From positions 5,480,501 through 5,544,500 of the forward strand of contig NZ_AP014809.1 in the NCBI RefSeq assembly GCF_002355515.1: a stretch of 64,000 nucleotides of DNA, written 5' to 3'. The translations under genes were made by a program, and so were the position numbers. Positions within the stretch are counted from its first letter, which is position 1. Each line of letters opens with the position of its first letter. The notes beneath the pieces are model-generated. The model had not been told where the DNA came from. It did not search any database and was given only the letters and a program-made list of their open reading frames with translations. The stretch comes from Methylorubrum populi. Its GTDB lineage: Bacteria > Pseudomonadota > Alphaproteobacteria > Rhizobiales > Beijerinckiaceae. Below are positions 1 to 9,538 of this stretch, in pieces.

Positions 1-1
1 T

Positions 2-169
2 GATGCGCCGGCCGGTTCGGGCGCCGTCCCCCGCCACGGTGCAGAGGTCGGCATAGATGTAGGTGCCGGCGATCCAGCGCGGCTGTGCCGAGGCCGGAAC
101 AGCGGCCGCGAGGAGAAGCGCGAGACCACCGAGGAACCCGGTTCGAGCGAGGTGGCCGGCTGATGTCAT
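2..169 (-). CDS. small secreted protein, C-terminus cut by window edge
   Basis: Reading leftward from an ATG at 169, 56 codons run off the left edge without a stop. The first ~32 residues have a basic start, a Leu/Ala-rich core and an Ala-x-Ala end (VPASA), which is a typical Sec signal peptide. The mature part begins with PRWIAGTYIYADLCTVAG. A purine-rich AGGAAAG lies upstream on the minus strand. I do not recognise the family; it is probably a periplasmic or exported protein. Only the N-terminus can be judged. Confidence 0.55.
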   Translation of the reverse strand, partial: MTSAGHLARTGFLGGLALLLAAAVPASAQPRWIAGTYIYADLCTVAGDGARTGRRI

Positions 170-276
170 GTCGCTTCTTTCCTCCCGGCGGTCCGCGCCG
201 CCTCGGACAAGAAAGAATCGCGCCAAGTCAGGTTCCGTCCGCTCCCGGCCGCGACGTGTGTCTCAGCACGTCTTAC

Positions 277-1158
277 CTATCCGGCGCTCTGGCTCTGCCA
301 CGCCTCTTGGCCCGCGCGGTCGAGGGTGGCGAAATCCTCGTCGCTCAGGCGCAGTTCGGCGCCGGCCACGTTCTGCGCGAGGTGGTCCGGATCGCCGGTC
401 CCGGGGATCGGCAGCATCACCGGCGAGCGCTTCAAGAGCCAAGCGAGCGCCACCGCGCCGCCGCTCGCGTTGAGACGCCTGGCGATCGATTCCAGCGCCG
501 AGCCCGGGCCGGTGAGCGACCCCTTGTCGAGGGGAGCCCAGGGGATGAAGCCGATGCCGTGCTGCTCGCAATGGGCCAGCACGGCCTCGCTGGTCCGATC
601 GACCAGGTTGTAGCGGTTCTGCACGCTGGCGACGGGGAAGTATTTCCGGGCCGCCTCGATGTCCTCGACGGCGACCTCGGAGAGGCCGACATGTCGGATC
701 AGCCCCTCCTCCCGCATGCGGGCGATCGCTTCGAACTGCACCTCGCGGGGGCAGTCCGGCCCGATCCGGTGGAGCTGCCACAGGTCGATGCGCTCGAGCC
801 CGAGGCGCCGCAGGCTCATCAGCACGCATTGGCGCAGGTAGTCGGGATTGCCGACGGGCCGCCAGATGTCGGGGCCGTGCCGGGTCAGGCCGCCTTTGGT
901 GGCGATGACGAGACCCTTGTAGGGATGGAGCGTCTCGCGGATCAGATCCTCGCTGACGAAGGGGCCGTAGCTGTCGGCGGTGTCGATCAGGTCGATCCCG
1001 AGGCCGGGGACCGCGCGCAGGGTCGCCTTCGCCCGCTCGCGATCCGGCGGATCGCCCCAGATGCCCGCCCCGGTGATGCGCATCGCGCCGAATCCGAGCC
1101 GGTGAACGGTAAGATCTCCGCCGATCGCGAAGGTGCCCGATGCCTCGACGCTCGCCAT
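277..1158 (-). CDS. aldo/keto reductase family oxidoreductase
   Basis: This 293-aa protein has the single TIM-barrel length of the aldo/keto reductase superfamily, whose members use NADPH to reduce aldehydes or ketones. The catalytic tetrad is visible as Asp59, Tyr64 (DTADSYG), Lys88 (IATKGG) and His130 (LWQLH). The N-terminal LGFGAMR segment and the C-terminal IPGTG cofactor segment fit the family, closest in style to the YajO/pyridoxal-reductase-like branch. An AGAGGAAG ribosome site precedes the ATG. It stands alone between the left-edge gene and a chemoreceptor, so the substrate cannot be told from context. Confidence 0.9.
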   Translation of the reverse strand: MASVEASGTFAIGGDLTVHRLGFGAMRITGAGIWGDPPDRERAKATLRAVPGLGIDLIDTADSYGPFVSEDLIRETLHPYKGLVIATKGGLTRHGPDIWRPVGNPDYLRQCVLMSLRRLGLERIDLWQLHRIGPDCPREVQFEAIARMREEGLIRHVGLSEVAVEDIEAARKYFPVASVQNRYNLVDRTSEAVLAHCEQHGIGFIPWAPLDKGSLTGPGSALESIARRLNASGGAVALAWLLKRSPVMLPIPGTGDPDHLAQNVAGAELRLSDEDFATLDRAGQEAWQSQSAG

Positions 1159-1273
1159 GCCTGTCTTCCTCTCGCAGAGTGCCCGTCGAGGGGGAGAACC
1201 CGGAACGGCGATGCCGGGTCCGCCCGTCGGATCGAAGCCTGCAAACCGGCGGGCCGGGCGCGGGGCGGGCCCC

Positions 1274-3271
1274 TCAGGCGGCCCGGATCGCGGCGAGGAA
1301 ATCCTCGACGTCGCGCCGCACGTTCTCGGATTGGGTCGAGAGTTCGGACGAGGCCATCATCACCTGCTGCGCCGCCGATCCGGTCTCGCTTGACAGCGCC
1401 TGTACCTGCGCGACGCTCATCGAGACGTCCTGCGTGCCGCGGGCCGCTTCGGAGGCGTTGCGGGCGATCTCGTTGGTGGCGGCCGTTTGCTGGACGACGG
1501 TCGCCGCGATCGACCCGGTGATGTCGTTGACCGAGACGATGGTCCGGTTGATCTGCTGAATCGCGCCGAGCGCCTGTGCGGATGCCGATTGGATCGCGGT
1601 GACCTGATCGGAGATCGCCTCCGTCGTGCGCGCGGTCTGCGCGGCGAGTTCCTTGACCTCGGTGGCGACGACGGCAAAGCCGCGTCCCGCCTCCCCGGCC
1701 CGCGCCGCCTCGATGGTGGCGTTGAGGGCGAGCAGGTTCGTCTGGCCGGCAAGCCCCGAGATCATCGTCACCGCCTCACCGATCTTCTCCGCCGCCTGGG
1801 TGAGTTCGGTCATCGAGACGGTGGTCGCGCGCGCCTCGTGGCTGGCGTGGCTGGCCACGTCGTTGGATTGCTGGACACGCCGTTCGATCTCGGCGAGCGA
1901 GGCGACCATCTCCTCGGCCGCCGCAGCCACCGTCTGCACGTTCATTGTGGCTTCCTCGGCCGCGGCGCTGGAGGAGACCGCCCGGCCATTGGTGCTCTCC
2001 GCGACCTGCGACATCGAGCGGGCGGTGGAGTCCAGTTCGGTCGCGGCCGAGGTCACGATCGCGATGGATGCGGCGATCCTCTCCTCGAAGCCGCGTACGA
2101 GCCCGTCGACGCGATCGGCCCGGCGCTGGCGAGCGGAGGTTTGCGAGACCTGTTCCGCTTCGAGCGCGATGCGCGCCACTGCGTTCTGGCGGAACACCTC
2201 CACGGCCTGGGCCATCTGGCCCATTTCGTCGGTTGCATCCTGGGACGGGACCATGATCGCCGTCTCGCCCGCGGCGAGGCGGCTCATGGCAGCGGTCATC
2301 CCCGCGATCGGCCGGATCAGGCTTCGCGCGATCAGGAAGGCCAGTGCGGCGCCCGCGGCCAGGATCAGGCCGAGCAGGACGAGCTGAACGGTCATGGCCC
2401 GTTGCATCAGGGCGTTGCTCTGATCGACCCCTTCCTTCAGCGCCGCTTCGAGCTTGCCGCGCACGGCCAGACCAACGGCATTGATGCCGTCGACCTTCGG
2501 CTTCAGCGTCTCGTCGAACAAGGCTTCGCTCTCGACGATGGCCCGGGACGCGGCGACGAAGCTCGAGTTGAGCCGATTCAGGGCCTCGCCGACGACCTTC
2601 AGCGTCTTTTGGTCGGCAACGGTGAGGTTGAGACCATTCAGCTTCGCCAGAGCGGCCTCGGCATTGGCGAAGGCGCCGGCGGAGAGGCCCCGCCCCTTGG
2701 GATCCTTCGTGGCGAGGAAGCGCCAGTTCATGATGCGGAAGAGGAGCAGCGTCCGCTCGACCTCCACGGCCTGGGCGATCACCGCGTCCTGGCCGGTGGC
2801 CCGCATCTGGGCGATCAGGGCGCCGGAGGCCTTGGTCAATTCGTCCCCGTTCACGTAGACGCTGGCGCGGTTCTCCCGGATCTGGGCGCCGAGCTCGACC
2901 AGCCTCGGCAGCGTCTGGCGGAGTTCCATGGATTGCTCCCGCAGCCGCTCGTAGGCTGCCCGGCGCTCCGCGCTCGGCGTGGTTGCGATGAGCTGCTCGG
3001 ACTTCTGCCGGATCCCATCGAGGGAAGCAAACATGCCCGTGGTGTGATCCGGCTCCTGGGTCAGTCTGTACTGAGCCGCTTGGCCGACCAATCGATCAGA
3101 TAGCCCATTGATCGTGTAGAGATTTCTAGCGGCTGTCTCGAGCTGAGCCCTTGCCCGAAACATATCGTCGAGACTTTGGAGCTGCGTGTAGGCGAATGTG
3201 CCCATGCCGCAGGATATTGCGACCAACAAGGAAAATCCGCCGTACAAACGTGCGCGAATGCTTGCTTTCAT
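1274..3271 (-). CDS. methyl-accepting chemotaxis protein
   Basis: This 665-aa transmembrane chemoreceptor has TM1 at about residues 9-30, a periplasmic four-helix-type sensor (about 31-290), TM2 at about 293-315, a HAMP linker and a C-terminal signalling domain. The CheA/CheW-binding hairpin tip is clear near residue 523 ([19 protein letters not shown]). There is no terminal CheR-binding pentapeptide, since it ends DFLAAIRAA. It is monocistronic and not next to che genes, so it is an orphan receptor. Its upstream region is AT-rich compared with the surroundings. The ligand is unknown. Confidence 0.95.
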   Translation of the reverse strand: MKASIRARLYGGFSLLVAISCGMGTFAYTQLQSLDDMFRARAQLETAARNLYTINGLSDRLVGQAAQYRLTQEPDHTTGMFASLDGIRQKSEQLIATTPSAERRAAYERLREQSMELRQTLPRLVELGAQIRENRASVYVNGDELTKASGALIAQMRATGQDAVIAQAVEVERTLLLFRIMNWRFLATKDPKGRGLSAGAFANAEAALAKLNGLNLTVADQKTLKVVGEALNRLNSSFVAASRAIVESEALFDETLKPKVDGINAVGLAVRGKLEAALKEGVDQSNALMQRAMTVQLVLLGLILAAGAALAFLIARSLIRPIAGMTAAMSRLAAGETAIMVPSQDATDEMGQMAQAVEVFRQNAVARIALEAEQVSQTSARQRRADRVDGLVRGFEERIAASIAIVTSAATELDSTARSMSQVAESTNGRAVSSSAAAEEATMNVQTVAAAAEEMVASLAEIERRVQQSNDVASHASHEARATTVSMTELTQAAEKIGEAVTMISGLAGQTNLLALNATIEAARAGEAGRGFAVVATEVKELAAQTARTTEAISDQVTAIQSASAQALGAIQQINRTIVSVNDITGSIAATVVQQTAATNEIARNASEAARGTQDVSMSVAQVQALSSETGSAAQQVMMASSELSTQSENVRRDVEDFLAAIRAA

Positions 3272-3614
3272 TGTATTTCAGCCATTTAATCGAGTTTAAT
3301 TACATTGTGCACATCCATGTCTTTCGGGTTAATTAACATAGGCTGGTGCTCGCTATAAAATGATGCAATCGCCTAGCAAGGGAGCTGATTATACTTCAAG
3401 GTTATTGTGCAACCTGGTGGAATATCGAACTTGGCTCCGCCTTTCTCAGTCTCAATCGGGGCGGTCCGCGCTGCATCTCGAGCGAGCCGAGCGAAGGACG
3501 GCCCAATCTTGGGGACAGAAAGAAAAAGCGCCCGCTCAGGGAGCGGGCGCCAAGTGAGGGGATGTGGAGAAAGGGCAGCGGAGCCGAATTGGTTCCGCTC
3601 TAGAGCGAAGGAGA
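3272..3614. other. intergenic region, AT-rich, with promoter of the chemoreceptor and degP terminator
   Basis: These 343 bases hold no convincing gene. The part at 3272-3420 is clearly AT-rich (TTAATTAACAT, TATAAAATGATG) and should contain the chemoreceptor promoter. The part at 3520-3555 holds the terminator of the degP gene. Confidence 0.6.
3523..3550 (-). terminator. rho-independent terminator downstream of degP
   Basis: A perfect 10-bp stem (3528-3537 with 3541-3550, loop AGG) is followed on the minus strand by a T-run, seen as AAAAA at 3523-3527 on the plus strand. It lies 64 bases past the degP stop. Confidence 0.85.
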
Positions 3615-5129
3615 TCAGCCCTCCTTCTTGTTGAGCGCGACGGCGACGAAGCGGGTCTGGCCCTTGGTGCTCTTCACCCGCATCAGCACCGCCTTGCGGC
3701 CGTTCGCCTCCGCCGCGCGGATCTGCGCCTGCACGTCGGAGGGCTTCGATACGCTGGTCCCGGCGACATCCAGGATCACGTCGCCCTGGGCGATGCCCTT
3801 GGCCGCCGCCGGGCCGTCCGGATCGACGTCCATCACCGCCACACCCTCGTCACCGAGACCGATCTCGCTGGCCGGGGCCAGGCTCAGGCCGAGGCGCGGC
3901 TGGCCGCCGGATGAGCTGTCGCCGCGGCTCGCCACCTTACCATCGGTCGGCAGCGTGCCGAGCTCGACGGTGGCCACGTCGCTCTTGCCGCCGCGCAGGT
4001 AGGCCAGCTTCACCTCGGTGCCCGGCTTGAGGCCGGCGATGCGGCGCGACAGGTCGCGGGCATCGTTGACCGGCGCACCGTTGACCGACTCGATCACGTC
4101 GCCCGACTTCAGCCCGGCCTTGGCGGCCGGCGTCCCGCTCTCGGCGTGATCGACCAGGGCGCCCTTCGCTTTGTCGAGGCCGAGACCCTCGGCGATGTCC
4201 TTGGTCACCGGCTGCACCTGCACGCCGAGATAGCCGCGCACCACCTTGCCGTCGGTGCGGAGCTGATCGACCACCGTCTGCACGGTCTCGGCGGGGATCG
4301 CGAAGGCGAGGCCGACCGAGCCGCCCGACGGCGAGGCGATCGCCGTGTTCACGCCGACGACCTCGCCGTTGACGTTGAAGGTCGGGCCTCCGGAATTGCC
4401 CTTGTTGATCGGCGCGTCGATCTGCAGGAAGTCGTCGTAGGGGCCGGCGCCGATGTCGCGGCCGCGGGCCGAGACGATGCCGGCGGTCACGGTGCCGCCG
4501 AGGCCGAACGGGTTGCCGATGGCCACGACCCAGTCGCCGACGCGGGGGGCGCCCTTGCCGAACTGGACGTAGGGATAGCTGCCGCTCTCATTGATCTTGA
4601 GCAGCGCGATGTCGGTCTTGGGGTCCTTGCCGATCACCTTGGCATCGAGGGTGCGGCCGTCGTCGAGGGTGACCTGCACGGTCTTGGCCTTGTCGACGAC
4701 GTGGTTGTTGGTGACCACGTAGCCGTCCGCCGAGATGATGAAGCCGGAGCCGACCGCGCCGCGCTCGCCGCGCTGGGGCATGCCGCGACTGCCGGGGCCG
4801 CCCTGTCCGCCCCCTTGGCCGAAGCGCTTGAAGAACTCGCGCAGTTGCGGCGGCACCTGTTGGAGGTTCGGGTTGCCGGAGCTGTCGTCATCGTCGTCGA
4901 GGCTGTTGTCGAGCTTCACCTTCACGGCGACGACGCCGGGCTTCACCTTGTCGACGACGTTGGCGAAGGATCCCGGCGGGTGCTCGGGCGCCTCGATCGG
5001 GGTCTTGGGCAGGGCCTGAGCGTAGGCGGGCGTGGCGGGCTCGGTCAGGCCGAAGCCGGCGGCGCCGCCCGCGACGAGGGCGGCCGCGGCGACGGAGGCG
5101 AAGGCGCGGCGACGGACGGTCATGGTCAT
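3615..5129 (-). CDS. degP: Do/DegP-type periplasmic serine protease (HtrA)
   Basis: This 504-aa HtrA family protease degrades or refolds misfolded envelope proteins. A signal peptide (about 1-36, ending PAYAQA) sends it to the periplasm. The trypsin-like domain carries the triad: His near 143 (VVTNNHVV), Asp near 174 (TDIALLKI) and Ser near 245 (NKGNSGGP). Two PDZ domains follow (about 290-375 and 410-500), the usual DegP arrangement. The loop near residues 75-115 is Gly/Gln-rich, as in the LA loop of DegP proteins. The ATG has a GGAG six bases upstream. It is a single gene with its own terminator. Confidence 0.96.
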   Translation of the reverse strand: MTMTVRRRAFASVAAAALVAGGAAGFGLTEPATPAYAQALPKTPIEAPEHPPGSFANVVDKVKPGVVAVKVKLDNSLDDDDDSSGNPNLQQVPPQLREFFKRFGQGGGQGGPGSRGMPQRGERGAVGSGFIISADGYVVTNNHVVDKAKTVQVTLDDGRTLDAKVIGKDPKTDIALLKINESGSYPYVQFGKGAPRVGDWVVAIGNPFGLGGTVTAGIVSARGRDIGAGPYDDFLQIDAPINKGNSGGPTFNVNGEVVGVNTAIASPSGGSVGLAFAIPAETVQTVVDQLRTDGKVVRGYLGVQVQPVTKDIAEGLGLDKAKGALVDHAESGTPAAKAGLKSGDVIESVNGAPVNDARDLSRRIAGLKPGTEVKLAYLRGGKSDVATVELGTLPTDGKVASRGDSSSGGQPRLGLSLAPASEIGLGDEGVAVMDVDPDGPAAAKGIAQGDVILDVAGTSVSKPSDVQAQIRAAEANGRKAVLMRVKSTKGQTRFVAVALNKKEG

Positions 5130-5237
5130 AAGGTTCTCCGACGGACAGAACGTGGGGTCTGCCGCCCGTCAGCATCGGGCAGCGATCCGTGGAGGGAGTC
5201 CTAGGGCCCCCAGCCTGACCGCCGGATGGCGTGAAGA

Positions 5238-5975
5238 TTACGGTTTGGACAGGTACGGACCGGCCTCTAAGGCCGCCGCGCGGGGCAGGCCCGCCCGCCA
5301 GCGCAGGTCGGCGAGGAGGCCGGCCGGATGCGTGTCGAGCACCGGCGTGATCGGCAATCCCGCGGCGTTCAGCAGACCGGCCGTCCAATGATTGCAGACG
5401 TTGCTGTACGAGAAGCGGCCCTCTCCCGCGTAGAACAGGCTCGGACCGTAGAGCCCCGGCCCGAGAGCCGCGGGCTGACCGTCGGCGAGACGGAAACCGG
5501 CGTCGAGACGGGCGAGCAACCGCGAAAGCCCCCTTCGCGAAAGCGGCACCGGAACGATCTCGGCCTGCGGAAAGCTCTCGCGCGCTGGGCGCGACAGCCC
5601 GACCACCTGGATCACGCCCTCGCTCCCGCCGGGCGTGAACAGGGCCGAGAGGGCGAGTCGCCAGTCGAAGGCGGCGAGCGTCGGTGTCGCCCGGTAGAAG
5701 CGCGCCTCGCCCCAGCCGAATTCCAGCGCATCGTAGGCGCGAAAGCGCGTCGCGATGTTGCGCAGCGCCGCACCGGCCCCCTCCCCCGTCAGGCTCTCGC
5801 GGCGCAGGACGAGTCCGGAATGCCAGCCGTGGCTGACGAGGAACACCGTCTCCCCGTCCGTGTCGGAGGGCGGGTAGAGGCTCGGATCGCCGGGCCGCGC
5901 CGTCCAAAACGTGAGCGCGAGAAGCGCGGCGGCGAGCCTGGCAAGCGCCAGAGCCAGCCGCCGCAGCCCTCTCAT
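5238..5975 (-). CDS. DUF2459 (TIGR02117-type) membrane-anchored protein
   Basis: This 245-aa protein has an N-terminal hydrophobic anchor (residues about 6-24) and the DUF2459 signature: FLVSHGWHSGLVL, a FGWGEARFYRATP segment and YSNVCNHWTAGLL near the C-terminus. The conserved His, Cys and Asn-His residues resemble a papain-fold hydrolase, but no reaction has been established that I know of. Its ATG overlaps the valS stop by ATGA (5972-5975), so translation should be coupled to valS. The long reading frame that continues upstream in this phase lies inside valS and is not real. Confidence 0.85.
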   Translation of the reverse strand: MRGLRRLALALARLAAALLALTFWTARPGDPSLYPPSDTDGETVFLVSHGWHSGLVLRRESLTGEGAGAALRNIATRFRAYDALEFGWGEARFYRATPTLAAFDWRLALSALFTPGGSEGVIQVVGLSRPARESFPQAEIVPVPLSRRGLSRLLARLDAGFRLADGQPAALGPGLYGPSLFYAGEGRFSYSNVCNHWTAGLLNAAGLPITPVLDTHPAGLLADLRWRAGLPRAAALEAGPYLSKP

Positions 5976-8692
5976 GCGTCGCTGAGGCGCGCCAGGGCTT
6001 CCTCGATCTTGGCGAGACGGGCGGCTTCCGCGTCGCGGCGCTCGCGCTGTTCGTCCACCACCTCTTCGGGAGCGCGGGCGAGGAAGTCGGCATTGCCGAG
6101 CTTGCCCTCGATCTTGCTGATCTCGGCCGTCGCCTTGCCCGCCTCCTTCTTGAGGCGCGCGACCTCGGCGGCGAGATCGACGATGCCCTCCAGCGGCAGC
6201 GCGGCCACGCTGCCGCGCACGAGGAGCTGCACCGCGTTCTTCGGCGCGGTCTCGGCGAAGCCGATCTCCGAGAGCCGGGCGAGACGGGTCAGGGTCTCGC
6301 TCCAGCGCTCGACCCGGGCGCGCACCGAGGCGTCGGCGGCGACCAGCACCAGCGGCACCTGAGCGCCGGCCGGCACGTTCGTCTCGGAGCGGGCCGAGCG
6401 GATTTCGGAGATCAGATCGACCAGCCAGCCGATCTCGGCCTCGGCCTGCGCATTCTGATAGGCCGACAGCTCCGGCCAGGATTCGAGCGCGAGCAGGCCG
6501 CGGGGTGTCGGCAGCGCCTGTCCCTTGATCGCCCAAAGCTCCTCCGTGAGGAAGGGCATGAACGGGTGCAGCAGCTTGGCGATCTGGTCGAGGAGGAAGG
6601 CGACGGTGGCCTGCGTCTCGGCGCGCGCGGCCGGATCCACGCCCTCGCCCTGGAGCACGGGCTTGGCGAGTTCGAGATACCAGTCGCAGAACACGTTCCA
6701 GACGAAGCGGTAGGCGGCGGCCGCCGCATCGTTGAAGCGGTAGACGGTGATGGCCTGCGCCACCTCCGCCACCGCCTTGGCGGCTTCGGTGAGCGCCCAG
6801 GCGTTGAGCGTCTCGCGCACGGCCTCGGGCCGGAAGTCGGCCTTGAGTTCGCAGCCGTTCATCTCGGCGAATCGCGCCGCGTTCCAGAGCTTGGTCGCGA
6901 AGTTGCGGTAGCCCTCGACCCGCTGCGGCCCGAGCTTGATATCGCGCCCCGGCGCGGCGAGGGCGGCGAGTGTGAAGCGCAGGGCATCGGCGCCGAAGCG
7001 GTCGATCAGATCGACCGGATCGACGACGTTGCCCTTCGATTTCGACATCTTCGCACCCTTCTCGTCGCGGACGAGGGTGTGCAGGTAGACGGTCTCGAAC
7101 GGTGCCTGATCGGTGAGGTGCAGGCCCATCATCATCATCCGGGCGACCCAGAAGAAGATGATGTCCTTGCCCGTCACCAGGGTGTTGGTGGGGTAGAAGC
7201 GGGCGAGCTCCGGCGTCTTGTCCGGCCAGCCCAGCGTCGAGAACGGCCAGAGCGCGGAGGAGAACCACGTGTCGAGCACGTCGGGATCCCGGGTCAGCGC
7301 AACCTCACGGCCGTGCTTGGCCGTCGCCTGCGCGACGGCGTCCGCCTCGCTCTCGGCAACGAAGATGCCGCCCTCCGCGTCGTACCAGACCGGGATCTGA
7401 TGGCCCCACCAGAGCTGGCGCGAGACGCACCACGGCTCGATGTTCTCCAGCCACTGGAAGAAGATTTTTTCGTAGTTCTCGGGCACGAACTTGGTCTGGC
7501 CGTCGCGCACCGCCTGGAGCGCGCGCTCGGCCAGCGGCTTGACGTTCACGTACCACTGGTCGGTCAGGTAGGGCTCGATCACCACGCCCGAGCGGTCGCC
7601 GTGCGGCACTGCGTGGGTGTTGGGCTCGACCGCGCGCAGTAGGCCGCGCTCCTCCATCAGGGCGACGACGCGCTTGCGCGCCTCGAACCGGTCGAGGCCG
7701 TCGAGCGCGAGCGCGTCGGCGTCCGGCTGCGACTCGGCGAGGAAATCGGCGTTTCCGGCGATCTGGATCCGCGCCTCGGCGTCGAGCACGTTGATCGGCC
7801 GGCAGCCGTTGCGGCGCCCGACCTCGAAGTCGTTGAAATCGTGGGCCGGGGTGATCTTGACCGCGCCCGTGCCCTTCTCCGGATCGGAATAGGCGTCGGC
7901 GACGATCGGGATCAGCCGGTTGATCAGCGGCAGCCGCACGCGCTTGCCGACGAGATCGCGGTAGCGCTCGTCGTCCGGATGGACGGCGACCGCCGTGTCG
8001 CCGAGCATCGTCTCGGGGCGCGTGGTGGCCACCGTGATGACCGCGCCCGTCTCCGCGCCGGCCTCGTCCACGACCGGATAGTCGAAGTGCCAGAGATGGC
8101 CCTTCACCTCGATCTGCTGGACTTCGAGGTCGGAGATCGCGGTCTGGAACTTCGGATCCCAGTTCACGAGGCGCTTGTCGCGGTAGATCAGCCCCTGCGC
8201 GTGCAGGTCGACGAACGTCTTGAGCACGGCCCGGCTCAGACCCTCGTCCATGGTGAAGCGCTCGCGCGACCAGTCGCAGGAGGCGCCGAGCCGCTTGAGC
8301 TGACCGATGATCGTGCCGCCGGATTCCTCCTTCCAGGCCCAGACCCGGCGCAGGAACTCCTCGCGGCCGAGTTCCCGCCGGCCGGGCTGCTGCGTCTCCA
8401 TCAGCCGGCGCTCGACCACCATCTGCGTGGCGATGCCGGCATGGTCCGTGCCGGGCTGCCACAGCACGTCCTTCCCCCGCATCCGCTCGAAGCGGACGAG
8501 GATGTCCTGAATCGTGTTGTTCAGCGCGTGGCCCATATGCAGCGAGCCCGTCACGTTCGGCGGCGGGATCACGATGCTGAAGGGCTCGGCGCCGGCCCGC
8601 TCGGGACGGCCGGCGCGGAAGGCTTGGCCCTCTTCCCAGGCCGCTGAGACGCGCGCCTCGACGGCGGCGGGGTCGAAGGTCTTGTCCATCAT
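5972..8692 (-). CDS. valS: valyl-tRNA synthetase
   Basis: This 906-aa class I aminoacyl-tRNA synthetase charges tRNA-Val in the cytoplasm. The HIGH motif appears as HMGH at 52-55 after PPPNVTGSL, and KMSKSKGN lies near residue 549. Between them is the CP1 editing domain with its TTRPETMLGDTAVAV signature, which removes mischarged threonine. The C-terminus (about 840-905) is a heptad-rich coiled coil typical of ValS. Two ATG codons stand in tandem at the start; the first is used here. The stop overlaps the DUF2459 gene. Confidence 0.98.
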   Translation of the reverse strand: MMDKTFDPAAVEARVSAAWEEGQAFRAGRPERAGAEPFSIVIPPPNVTGSLHMGHALNNTIQDILVRFERMRGKDVLWQPGTDHAGIATQMVVERRLMETQQPGRRELGREEFLRRVWAWKEESGGTIIGQLKRLGASCDWSRERFTMDEGLSRAVLKTFVDLHAQGLIYRDKRLVNWDPKFQTAISDLEVQQIEVKGHLWHFDYPVVDEAGAETGAVITVATTRPETMLGDTAVAVHPDDERYRDLVGKRVRLPLINRLIPIVADAYSDPEKGTGAVKITPAHDFNDFEVGRRNGCRPINVLDAEARIQIAGNADFLAESQPDADALALDGLDRFEARKRVVALMEERGLLRAVEPNTHAVPHGDRSGVVIEPYLTDQWYVNVKPLAERALQAVRDGQTKFVPENYEKIFFQWLENIEPWCVSRQLWWGHQIPVWYDAEGGIFVAESEADAVAQATAKHGREVALTRDPDVLDTWFSSALWPFSTLGWPDKTPELARFYPTNTLVTGKDIIFFWVARMMMMGLHLTDQAPFETVYLHTLVRDEKGAKMSKSKGNVVDPVDLIDRFGADALRFTLAALAAPGRDIKLGPQRVEGYRNFATKLWNAARFAEMNGCELKADFRPEAVRETLNAWALTEAAKAVAEVAQAITVYRFNDAAAAAYRFVWNVFCDWYLELAKPVLQGEGVDPAARAETQATVAFLLDQIAKLLHPFMPFLTEELWAIKGQALPTPRGLLALESWPELSAYQNAQAEAEIGWLVDLISEIRSARSETNVPAGAQVPLVLVAADASVRARVERWSETLTRLARLSEIGFAETAPKNAVQLLVRGSVAALPLEGIVDLAAEVARLKKEAGKATAEISKIEGKLGNADFLARAPEEVVDEQRERRDAEAARLAKIEEALARLSDA

Positions 8693-8826
8693 GGGCGAAG
8701 GCGGGCTTTTCGAAGCGGCGATCTGAAGAAATCTCGCCGTCGCTATCGGCCCGCCGCGGTGCCGCCGTCAACCGTCGGCCGGGTCATACCGACGGTTCGA
8801 CCGGTCCGCCCGCGATCGCGTCCGGG

Positions 8827-9414
8827 TCAGCGCCCGCGGGCGACCCGCTCGATCTCGGCCCGGACCAACCGCTCGACCATGTGCGGAAGGTTTTCGTCGA
8901 GCCAGCCCTTCAGCATCGGCCGCAGCATCTCCTGGACGAGATCCTCCAGCGTGCGGGCGTTCTGGGACAGCACGGTGTGGGCGAGGAGCTGGAAGTTCTG
9001 ACCGACGCTCTCGACGGTGCTCGACGAGACGAGTCTCTCCGTCGCCTCCTCCTCGACCGCCGCGCGGATCCGCTCGCTCGCTCTCGGAGGCGACTCAGGC
9101 TCGAAGTCGAACGGGTCTGGCTGCGACGGCGGAGGATCGAAGGCGGGCTCCGGCTCCGACTCGAATTCCGGCATGCGGAAATCGATCTCGGGCATGTCGA
9201 AGGCGACGGGCTCGGGCTTGCGCAGCGGCTCAGCGACCTCAGCGAGGTCGAGCACGTCGTCGTCCGGCGGCGGAGGAGCCGGCGGGGGCGGCGCCTTGGC
9301 CTCGACGGGCTTCGGCGCCTGGTCGTCGGCGATGATGCGGCGGATCGAGGCGAGGATCTCCTCCATGGAGGGTTCCTGCGTCTTGTCCTGAACCTTAGGG
9401 CTCGCTGCGCTCAT
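8827..9414 (-). CDS. popZ: PopZ-like polar organizing protein (DUF2497)
   Basis: This 195-aa protein has the three-part PopZ layout: an N-terminal helix binding region (PSMEEILASIRRIIADD, about 16-32), a long acidic Pro-rich disordered linker (about 35-125), and C-terminal oligomerisation helices (RTLEDLVQEMLRPMLKGWLD and following). In alphaproteobacteria PopZ forms a polar matrix that anchors the chromosome origin through ParB and gathers cell-cycle regulators. GcrA, another cell-cycle factor, lies 30 kb away. It sits between valS and tolC in the same orientation. Confidence 0.9.
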   Translation of the reverse strand: MSAASPKVQDKTQEPSMEEILASIRRIIADDQAPKPVEAKAPPPPAPPPPDDDVLDLAEVAEPLRKPEPVAFDMPEIDFRMPEFESEPEPAFDPPPSQPDPFDFEPESPPRASERIRAAVEEEATERLVSSSTVESVGQNFQLLAHTVLSQNARTLEDLVQEMLRPMLKGWLDENLPHMVERLVRAEIERVARGR

Positions 9415-9538
9415 CGGGACGATACTCGGTGACGATTGACAAGACGATGATTAGGTTAACGAACTATTTCATCGCCTCGCCCGGCATCAACCATGGTCCG
9501 CGGCCGGCCAACAGGAAAAGGCCGTCTCGGCGCGCGCG

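Noticed and set aside
1487..3103. 538-codon plus-strand frame antisense to the chemoreceptor
   Set aside because: Rich in Arg, Gly and His with no family sequence; the other strand is a clear MCP. GC-rich codons leave antisense frames open.
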